From Litorimonas sp049647245 (GTDB lineage Bacteria; Pseudomonadota; Alphaproteobacteria; Caulobacterales; Maricaulaceae), in NCBI GenBank assembly GCA_049647245.1, contig JBARXH010000250.1:1-37109 (forward strand): DNA of 37,109 nucleotides, written 5' to 3'. The notes beneath the pieces were generated by a model that had not been told where the DNA came from, ran no database searches, and worked only from the letters and a program-made list of their open reading frames with translations. Numbering within the stretch: position 1 is the first letter of the stretch; each line of letters starts with the position of its first letter. A program made the position numbers and the translations under genes. Positions 15,474 through 23,748 of this stretch are shown piece after piece.

Positions 15474-15504
15474 GCAAAGAAAAAGCCCGCCAAATGGCGG
15501 GCTT
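15474..15504 (-). terminator. Rho-independent terminator after the DUF2853 gene
   Basis: Read on the minus strand, a 9-bp stem (15483-15491 with 15496-15504) with loop ATTT is followed by TTTTTCTTTG. It lies 36 bases beyond the DUF2853 gene stop and insulates the OmpA/DUF2853 pair from the M15 cassette downstream. Confidence 0.92.
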
Positions 15505-15539
15505 GGAGCGATCAGCTAAACGTGTTTCGCGCGGATCGT

Positions 15540-16454
15540 TTACTTGAACAGGCTCAGCTTCTTCGCCTTCTTGGCGGCCAGATAGTAGAAGGTGACGCGC
15601 GATTTCAGGCGCTGGCCTTTCATCTGCTCACAGACCGATTTGACCAGATCCATCTGGCCGTCCTCCAGGCCCAGCTTCTTGGTGACAAACCCGTTGGCGA
15701 CGCGGCGAAGTTCGGCTTCGTCGGAACAGGCCACGAGGCTGCTGTCCCGCGACTTCAGGGAGATGCCGCAATAGTCGACGATGTTCTGGACGACCTTGCG
15801 AGAGGCGCGGGCGTCGTAGGCCTTCACCTTCTCGTAGTAGCGTTCGAAAGCCGCATCCTTCTTGGGAACGGCCGCTTTCGCGGCCTTCGGCTTGACGGCC
15901 GTCTTGGCTTTTGATGCAGGAGCTGCCTTGGCCGCAGCGACTTTGGTCTTGGGCTTTGCCGCGGTTTTCGCAACGACCTTCTTCTTGGTCTTCGCCACGG
16001 CTTTGGTCTTGGGCTTGGCGACGGCCTTGGTCGATGCGCTCTTGGCAGGACCCGGATCCGACTTGGCGGCACTGTCCATTTCGGCAAGTCGGCTGTCGAG
16101 ATACTTCACGCGGGCCGCGAGATAGCGGTTCTGCCACTCCAGCGCATAGGTTTCGTCCGTGTCCGTTGTCTTCTCCGTGACGTCGGCGAGCGCAGGCGCG
16201 GCACTGGCCGCCGCCATCTGCGTTTTCAGCTCGGACACTTCGGAGTCGCGTCCAGCGAGACGAGCTTCAAGGTCCTGGACGCGCGCGCGAAGACTGTCGG
16301 CTTCGGCACGCAGTGCGCCCTCGCCTTCTATGGAGAGATCTCCTTCGCGCTTCCGGCTGGGCTTGAGGAACCAGCCCAGCAGGAAACCGATCATGCCGAT
16401 GATGATGGATGGGATGACGTAGTAGGCGCCAATAAAGCCGAGTAGATTGTCCAT
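15540..16454 (-). CDS. Membrane-anchored Ala/Lys-rich protein with C-terminal DUF2853
   Basis: 304 residues in four parts. A transmembrane anchor lies at about 10-30 followed by KPSRKR, which by the positive-inside rule puts the rest in the cytoplasm. A coiled coil covers about 45-80 (LRARVQDLEARLAGRDSEV) with a second helix at 105-127. An Ala/Lys/Pro-rich stretch at about 135-200 has repeated VAKPKTK and AKT units like histone-H1-type tails. The C-terminal DUF2853 domain (about 203-304) contains RDSSLVACSDEAELRRV, VTKKLGLEDG and FYYLAAKK. DUF2853 has no known function. The gene starts 9 bases after the OmpA/BON gene and ends at a strong terminator, so they form a two-gene operon. DNA binding by the tail is inference. 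Confidence 0.82.
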   Translation of the reverse strand: MDNLLGFIGAYYVIPSIIIGMIGFLLGWFLKPSRKREGDLSIEGEGALRAEADSLRARVQDLEARLAGRDSEVSELKTQMAAASAAPALADVTEKTTDTDETYALEWQNRYLAARVKYLDSRLAEMDSAAKSDPGPAKSASTKAVAKPKTKAVAKTKKKVVAKTAAKPKTKVAAAKAAPASKAKTAVKPKAAKAAVPKKDAAFERYYEKVKAYDARASRKVVQNIVDYCGISLKSRDSSLVACSDEAELRRVANGFVTKKLGLEDGQMDLVKSVCEQMKGQRLKSRVTFYYLAAKKAKKLSLFK

Positions 16455-16463
16455 GGTCGGATC

Positions 16464-17555
16464 CTATTCTGTCGTGCTAACGATGAATTCGATGCGGCGG
16501 TTCTGCTCCCGCCCTTCGGGCGTCTCGTTGGACGCGATGGGGTTCTCCGCCCCGAAGCCTCGGGCCGTCAGACGGGTCCGGTCGATGCCGCCCTGCTCCG
16601 TCAGATAGAACAGGACCGCATTGGCGCGGTCTTCGGACAGGGTCTGGTTCATGGCAGCGTCACCGTCGCTGGACGTATAGCCGTTGATGGCGATCCTGAA
16701 GGCTGGGCACTGACCCGCCGCGCTGGCGAGATCGGCGAGAAGATCGTAATTATCGTCACCGCGGATCACGGCCTCGCTCGGCGCGAAGCCGATTTTCCGG
16801 CCTTGTTTCAGATCGTCGAGAAGACCTTGGCAGATAGTCTGCGAACCGGATTCACCAAATACGTCGGCGGCTGCGCCAGGCACGCTGACATTGCCGACGA
16901 AGTTGTAGCCGTCTGGCGTCCCGCCCATCTCACCATAGAGCGTGTCCTTCAGGCTGGCATTGGTCGTCTTGCCCTGAAGCGCGCCCTCGCGGTCTTCCAT
17001 GACCAGACGGCCTTCGTCCAGGCGGGCCAGCTTGCGGAAGTAGCGGCCCAGCACATCGCCCCACTGCGCATCTGGTGCGCCGTCAGCGAGATCGACACGG
17101 TCCACCGCGACGTTGTCATTGCCGAAAACGGAGACGGCATCCTGCAGAATCGCGCCGCGCACAGCCTCGGACGGCGCATATCCGCTCAGCACGACAGAGC
17201 CGTCGGCAGATTTTCGGGCGGTGAAGGTGTAGGGCGACTGCAACGGCAGTGCTTCGCGTTCCATGAGCGTCGTGGCGTCGACCACATCGTGCCATTTATG
17301 CTGGCTCTTGCAAGGCGTGCAACGCGCGTCGGTCGCGATGCGGATCGCGCCCTGCTGCTCGGCGATGTTGGTCGCCTCGCCGCCGATGGTCGCCGTGTTG
17401 GCATCCATTGCGACGGTCGCCCAGTCGTAGCCGGCGCTGTCCAGGTCACCCCGGATGTTGTCTGCGAGATCCTCGATCCGGTCTTCAGAGGTCATTGCGC
17501 CGTAGCCCACCCCGATCAAGAGGAGGACAAGGACGCCCAATATCCATCGCCACAT
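16464..17555 (-). CDS. BON/OmpA-domain envelope protein (ArfA-like layout)
   Basis: 363 residues. An uncleaved hydrophobic anchor lies at 3-20 (WRWILGVLVLLLIGVGYG), followed by BON-like repeats (about 25-90 and 106-155, including VLSGYAPSEAVRGAIL) and a C-terminal OmpA peptidoglycan-binding domain (about 255-360). Its landmarks are INGYTSSDGD, LSEDRANAVLFYL, ARGFGAENPI and NRRIEF. The layout resembles mycobacterial ArfA, an inner-membrane-anchored periplasmic protein. A CTPC motif at 79-82 could form a disulfide. Probable role: an envelope link to peptidoglycan. The ribosome binding site GGAAAGGCAGG precedes the ATG. Confidence 0.88.
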   Translation of the reverse strand: MWRWILGVLVLLLIGVGYGAMTSEDRIEDLADNIRGDLDSAGYDWATVAMDANTATIGGEATNIAEQQGAIRIATDARCTPCKSQHKWHDVVDATTLMEREALPLQSPYTFTARKSADGSVVLSGYAPSEAVRGAILQDAVSVFGNDNVAVDRVDLADGAPDAQWGDVLGRYFRKLARLDEGRLVMEDREGALQGKTTNASLKDTLYGEMGGTPDGYNFVGNVSVPGAAADVFGESGSQTICQGLLDDLKQGRKIGFAPSEAVIRGDDNYDLLADLASAAGQCPAFRIAINGYTSSDGDAAMNQTLSEDRANAVLFYLTEQGGIDRTRLTARGFGAENPIASNETPEGREQNRRIEFIVSTTE

Positions 17556-17580
17556 ACAGACCTGCCTTTCCCCAACCGAC

Positions 17581-17618
17581 CCGGTGAGCCTTCACATACG
17601 CTAACCGACACTCACCGG
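17581..17618. repeat. 8-bp inverted repeat upstream of OmpA/BON gene
   Basis: CCGGTGAG (17581-17588) and CTCACCGG (17611-17618) form a perfect inverted repeat 22 bases apart, in the 89-base gap between the nitronate monooxygenase stop and the OmpA/BON start. The heptamer AACCGAC also occurs twice nearby (17574-17580 and 17603-17609). No T-tract follows, so an operator is at least as likely as a terminator. Confidence 0.45.
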
Positions 17619-17644
17619 AGTCGTAAAGGGGTCTTGAAGCGATC

Positions 17645-18610
17645 TCAGCCCAGCTTGGCGAGACGCTCAAGAGCGGCGTTGAATTCCTCTTCCAGCGTAT
17701 CCACGACGCTGGCGACAGGCGGCACGTCCTTGACCTGGCCGACGCCTTGGCCTGCACCCCAGATGTCTTTCCAAGCCTTCTTGTCCGTATTTCCGCCCGA
17801 TCCGAAGTTCATGGAGCTCTTGTCGGCTTCGGGCAGATTGTCGGGGTCCATGCCCGCTTTCTCAATGGAGCCGCGCAGATAGTTGCCGTGGACGCCCGTG
17901 AAGAGCGACGAATAGACGATGTCTTCGCCCGTGCTGTCCACGATCTCCTGCTTGTAGCCATCGTCGGCGTTGGCCTCATCGGTCGCGATGAAGCGCGTGC
18001 CGATATAGGCCATGTCCGCCCCGATGCCGATGGCACCGGCAACCGACCCGCCCGTGCTGATCGACCCGCTAGCGAGAATCGGTCCATCGAAGAATTCGCG
18101 GATCTCGGGAATGAGTGCGAAAGGCGACAGTGTCCCTGCATGGCCGCCTGCACCCGCACAGACCGCGATGATACCATCCGCGCCCATGGATAGCGCCTTC
18201 TTGGTGTGCCGAATGTTCGTCACGTCGTGCAGGATGATCCCGCCATAGGAGTGTGTGGCGTCATAGACCTGCTGATTGGCCTGTAGGGACGTGATAATGA
18301 TCGGCACTTCGTGCTTCACGCAGACCTCCATGTCCTCCTGAAGGCGATTGTTCGAGGGGTGGCAGATCTGGTTCACGGCAAAGGGGGCCACGATCTTGTC
18401 CGGATTCGCCTTCTGGTACTCTTCGAGTTCCAGCTTGATGCGCACGATCCACTTCTCCAGCGTGCCGCTGGGCCGCGCGTTGAGCGCAGGAAAACTGCCG
18501 ACGATACCCGCCTTGCATTGCGCAATGACGAGGTCCGGGCCGGACACGATGAAAAGCGGGGCCGCCACGACGGGCAGGCGTGTCCGTTTGAGGACGTCGG
18601 GAAGAGCCAT
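17645..18610 (-). CDS. Nitronate monooxygenase-like FMN enzyme
   Basis: 321-residue TIM-barrel flavoprotein of the NMO/2-nitropropane dioxygenase family. Features are the opening LPVVAAPLFIVSGPDLV, FAVNQICHP, IAVCAGAGGHAG with the catalytic His157, ASGSISTGGSVAGAIGIGADMAYIGTRF-type FMN phosphate-binding segments, and the C-terminal WGAGQGVG. Such enzymes oxidise alkyl nitronates or act as NAD(P)H:quinone reductases, and the family is often over-annotated. The gene begins 18 bases after the M28 peptidase stop on the same strand and may be transcribed with it. Confidence 0.88.
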   Translation of the reverse strand: MALPDVLKRTRLPVVAAPLFIVSGPDLVIAQCKAGIVGSFPALNARPSGTLEKWIVRIKLELEEYQKANPDKIVAPFAVNQICHPSNNRLQEDMEVCVKHEVPIIITSLQANQQVYDATHSYGGIILHDVTNIRHTKKALSMGADGIIAVCAGAGGHAGTLSPFALIPEIREFFDGPILASGSISTGGSVAGAIGIGADMAYIGTRFIATDEANADDGYKQEIVDSTGEDIVYSSLFTGVHGNYLRGSIEKAGMDPDNLPEADKSSMNFGSGGNTDKKAWKDIWGAGQGVGQVKDVPPVASVVDTLEEEFNAALERLAKLG

Positions 18611-18628
18611 GTCTAAATTCCTGATGGT

Positions 18629-20023
18629 CTAGGGTGTATCGGCGCGGAAATCCGTCTCTGCATTGGCCGCCGTCCAGGCCATCAACGCAAAAGCGGCAAC
18701 ATTTTCCGCAATGTCGTCCGGGTCGATCTTGTCGAGCGTGTCGTCCGGCGTGTGGTGGAGATCGAAATAGTCCGTGCCGTCCTGCTGGAATCGCATGACG
18801 GGCACGCCAGCATTGGCCAACGGGATGATATCCGGCCCGCCATTCGTGCTGCGCGCTCCGATAGGCAGGTCCAGCGTGGCGGCGACGTCGCGGATGACGC
18901 TGTCGCCCTCCCCGACGTTGATCAGCACCTCGTAGGGCGGCTCCGCACCGAAATCCGACTCGGTGGCCAGCACATGATTTCCGACGTCATCCGCATATTT
19001 CTTGGCATATTCGAAGGCGCCGAGCAGCCCGACTTCCTCGGCGCCGAAGGCGACGACACGGATGGTCCGCTTGGGACGCAGGCCTTGTTCGATGAGGATT
19101 TGCGCGGCCCCGGCGATTATGCCGACACCGGCTCCGTCATCCACCGCGCCCGTGCCGAGATCCCAGCTGTCCAGATGGGCGCCGATCAGGACGATCTCTT
19201 CGGGGCGTTCCGTCCCGACGATCTCTCCGATCACATTGCCGGACGGCGCATCGCCGACGAAATACGGACGGACCTTGAGATAGACCTCGACCGTTTCGCC
19301 CCGCTCCAAAATGCGTTCCAACTGGTCGGCGTCCGGTGCGGACAGGGCAGCGATCGGGATCGGAGCCACGTCGTCGGCATAGCGCATCTGCCCCGTATGC
19401 GGGAAACGACGGGAATCGGTCCCCACGGACCGGATGATGACGGCCGCCGCGCCGCGCCGGCCTGCTTCCGTCGCACCGCGCTGGCGTTTCAAGTTGGCTG
19501 GACCGTACCCGGCCCCGTCCGGTGCTTTCTCCATGCGTCCGGAGATGAAGACGATCTTTCCCTCCAGACCGCCGAGCGGGGCGGTCTCCAGCGCGTCGAA
19601 CGTCGGGAAATAGGCGACTTCCGCCTTTACGCCTTCCGGTGGCGTCGCGACAGACCCGCCGAGCGCCGTAACCAACATGGGTTGGGGATAGGGCGCGGTG
19701 ATGCGTGCCGTCTCGACACCTCTCACCCAGCCCGGAATTGTGAACGGCTCGATGCGGACGTTCTCCAGTCCGATCTCTCGAAACATGTCGGCGGTCCAGT
19801 CGCGGGAGCGGGCTTCGTCCGGCGTTCCGGCAAGGCGCGGACCGATCTCGGTGGTCAGCCCTTCCACGACATCATAGCCTTGTGTTCCAGACCGGGCACT
19901 TTCCAGAATGGCCGCCACCACTGGGTCCGAGGCCAGCGAGGTCTGCGCGGAAGCCTGCAAGGCAACCATGGAACAGGCGCCCACAAGACAGGCCAATGCG
20001 ACGAACTTCGAAGACTTATTCAC
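18629..20023 (-). CDS. Secreted M28 family zinc aminopeptidase (PA-domain type)
   Basis: 464 residues if translation begins at the GTG at 20023, which has an excellent site (AAAGGGG). The upstream GTG at 20038 lacks one. A signal peptide ends near SAQT. A PA-like insert lies at about 115-255. The M28 metal site is His283 (AHLDSWD), Asp295 (GAVDDGAG), Glu329/330 (GAEEVGLLG), Asp357 (ESDFG) and His423/424 (LHHTPDDT). It probably removes amino-terminal residues from peptides in the periplasm or outside the cell. It is divergent from a second M28 gene across 105 bases. Confidence 0.92.
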   Translation of the reverse strand: MNKSSKFVALACLVGACSMVALQASAQTSLASDPVVAAILESARSGTQGYDVVEGLTTEIGPRLAGTPDEARSRDWTADMFREIGLENVRIEPFTIPGWVRGVETARITAPYPQPMLVTALGGSVATPPEGVKAEVAYFPTFDALETAPLGGLEGKIVFISGRMEKAPDGAGYGPANLKRQRGATEAGRRGAAAVIIRSVGTDSRRFPHTGQMRYADDVAPIPIAALSAPDADQLERILERGETVEVYLKVRPYFVGDAPSGNVIGEIVGTERPEEIVLIGAHLDSWDLGTGAVDDGAGVGIIAGAAQILIEQGLRPKRTIRVVAFGAEEVGLLGAFEYAKKYADDVGNHVLATESDFGAEPPYEVLINVGEGDSVIRDVAATLDLPIGARSTNGGPDIIPLANAGVPVMRFQQDGTDYFDLHHTPDDTLDKIDPDDIAENVAAFALMAWTAANAETDFRADTP

Positions 20024-20128
20024 TCTACCCCTTTCCACAAACCGATCGGCTCGTGCTGATTTTGCAGGCTTGATAAACAGTCGGACGACGTTAGCAACTG
20101 CGTCAAAGAGAATGGGAGGGACTCAATC

Positions 20129-21832
<1,704 letters not shown>

Positions 21833-21908
21833 GCGCTCCGAACACGGCTCAGGCGGTCATCGCCGGAGACGGTCACGAGAAAGGCCCCGCATCCAAACCG
21901 TCATCTGC

Positions 21909-22619
21909 ATGAAGTGGGGCACGCGCTACGGCCCGGAATTCGTGAACCGGCTTTGGGCAGCCGTGCAGCGAAACACGCAAAGGCCGACGCGACTTGTCTG
22001 TCTGACCGATGATGTGACGGGTTTGGATCCGGCGGTGCAGTGCTTTCCGATCCCGGACATCGACCTGCCGGAGCCGCTTGCCAACACGCCGTGGCGCAAG
22101 CTGACGCTATGGAAAGCCCCGCTCGGAGACCTGTCGGGTGACGTGCTGTTCCTCGATCTCGATCTCGTCGTCACCGGGTCTATCGACGCCATGTTCGACT
22201 TCGAACCCGGACGATACTGCGTGATCGAGAACTGGACCCAGCGAGGGCGTGGGAACGGCAACACATCGGCCTTCCGGTTTCCAGTCGGTAGGCACGCCTA
22301 CATCTTCGACAATTTTCAAGCCGATCCGGAGCGGGTTCTCTCGAGCTACCGCGTGGAGCAGCTCTACATCTCGCGCGAGATCACCGACATGGTCTTCTGG
22401 CCGAACCTATGGTGCGCGTCTTTCAAGCACAGCCTTCTGCCGCCCTGGCCACTCAACTTCGTGCGGACACCTGTGCTTCCCCCGGAAACCAAGATCGTCG
22501 CCTTCACGGGAAAGCCGGACCAGGACGAAGCCCTGCGCGGCGAATGGCCGGTCAAGGCGGGCTGGAAGAAGCTCTACAAACATGTCCGACCGACGCCCTG
22601 GATCGCGGAACACTGGTGA
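21909..22619 (+). CDS. Putative glycosyltransferase (MKWGTxYGPEFVNRL family)
   Basis: 236 residues from the ATG at 21909. The N-terminal strand CMKWGTRYGPEFVNRLW, VCLTDDVTGL and a DXD-like LFLDLDLVV (about 80-88) suggest a GT8-like nucleotide-sugar transferase, common in alphaproteobacteria as an unassigned glycosyltransferase. In my recollection relatives have a few residues before CMKWG (such as TVI). The reading frame here supplies IQTVIC upstream of the ATG but has no ATG, GTG, TTG or CTG before the upstream TAG at 21825. The only good ribosome binding site (GAGAAAGG, 21877-21884) is 6 bases before an ATC at 21891. The true start may be that ATC. It overlaps the next gene by 4 bases (GTGA). 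Confidence 0.78.
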   Translation: MKWGTRYGPEFVNRLWAAVQRNTQRPTRLVCLTDDVTGLDPAVQCFPIPDIDLPEPLANTPWRKLTLWKAPLGDLSGDVLFLDLDLVVTGSIDAMFDFEPGRYCVIENWTQRGRGNGNTSAFRFPVGRHAYIFDNFQADPERVLSSYRVEQLYISREITDMVFWPNLWCASFKHSLLPPWPLNFVRTPVLPPETKIVAFTGKPDQDEALRGEWPVKAGWKKLYKHVRPTPWIAEHW

Positions 22620-23677
22620 GCGCTCCGATCCGCGTCAAGTTCGTCTCCAAGACGCCGCCTGAGGCGATAGACGCCTTGTGGCGGCCGCTCATGCCCGAGG
22701 GACAAGACGGTTGCGGGCGATGTCATTTCACCTTCGACGCCGAAGACCGCGAATATGACGCGCTTGTCGTCTATGAAGACTTGCCGCCGAGGTCAGGGGA
22801 AAGCCGTATCTTGCGGAAGGAACCCCTTGCCTGTGCGAAAGCGAATACATGGCTTCTGACGACCGAGCCCCCATCGATCCGCATCGACGGACCGCACTAC
22901 CTCAGGCAGTTCGGGCATGTTTGGACCAACAAGCATCCTTCGCTCGTCCGGCATCCCAGCCAGATCCGCACGACCCCGCCACTGCGCTTCTTCTACGGCC
23001 GCAATCTTACGGGAGACACGCATCTTTCTCTCGCAAACACACCCCCACCGAAGTCCAAAGACCTGTCCGGCATGTCGTCCACCAAGGCGATGGCGCATAC
23101 CGTTCATGCCAAGCGCTTGGAATTCATGCAGGCGCTCAAAAAGCGGCTGGGCGACCGGTTCGATCTGTTCGGCCGCGGCATCCGACCCGTGGACGACAAG
23201 GCCGAGGCGATGCGAGAGTACCGCTACCATGTCGCCGTCGAAAATCATGTCGAGCCGGGTCACTTCACGGAGAAACTGACGGACTGTTTCGTGGCAGGGT
23301 GCCTGCCCTTCTATTTCGGAGACCCGGCCTATGCAGATGTCTTTCCGGAAGCGTCGGTCATCCCGATCGACATTTTCGATCTCGACGGAGCCGTGTGGAC
23401 GATCGAGACGGCCTTAGCGAACGATGCATTCGGCCAGAGAGCCGACGCATTGGAACAGGCCCGCAAAATCACCATGACGGATTTCAACACACTTGCGGCT
23501 GTCGCGCGCCAGGTCGAAGCGACCTATGATACCGACGCCCCCCGGGGCGGCACGATTTCCGGACGCCATGCCTTCCGGCGGGCACATCCGATCCGGGCCA
23601 TCGCCGACGCAGCATTCCGGACCCGGGCGCGGAAAAGCCCATATGCTGCGCCTATTCAACATATGCGTTCCGATTAA
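22616..23677 (+). CDS. GT10 (fucosyltransferase-like) glycosyltransferase
   Basis: 353 residues from the GTG at 22616, which overlaps the preceding stop as GTGA. The frame is open upstream to 22409, but that part lies inside the first glycosyltransferase gene. The C-terminal half has the GT10 donor-binding signature YRYHVAVENHVEPGHFTEKL (about 202-221), then CFVAGCLPFYFGDP, and an acidic IPIDIFDLD. GT10 enzymes transfer fucose or related sugars from GDP-sugars to glycans, commonly on lipopolysaccharide. The acceptor is unknown, and no other glycan genes lie nearby. The tail is basic and may contact the membrane. Confidence 0.83.
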   Translation: MSAPIRVKFVSKTPPEAIDALWRPLMPEGQDGCGRCHFTFDAEDREYDALVVYEDLPPRSGESRILRKEPLACAKANTWLLTTEPPSIRIDGPHYLRQFGHVWTNKHPSLVRHPSQIRTTPPLRFFYGRNLTGDTHLSLANTPPPKSKDLSGMSSTKAMAHTVHAKRLEFMQALKKRLGDRFDLFGRGIRPVDDKAEAMREYRYHVAVENHVEPGHFTEKLTDCFVAGCLPFYFGDPAYADVFPEASVIPIDIFDLDGAVWTIETALANDAFGQRADALEQARKITMTDFNTLAAVARQVEATYDTDAPRGGTISGRHAFRRAHPIRAIADAAFRTRARKSPYAAPIQHMRSD

Positions 23678-23748
23678 AGCTTGCTCCCCCTTGCAAGTAA
23701 GGTGATGTTGTAACCTGCGGCGTCCGACCGCATCCAGGGAAACGCGTC

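Noticed and set aside
23678..23748. Hairpin CTTGC/GCAAG after the GT10 gene as a terminator
   Set aside because: Only 5 bp with a long loop and no T-tract.
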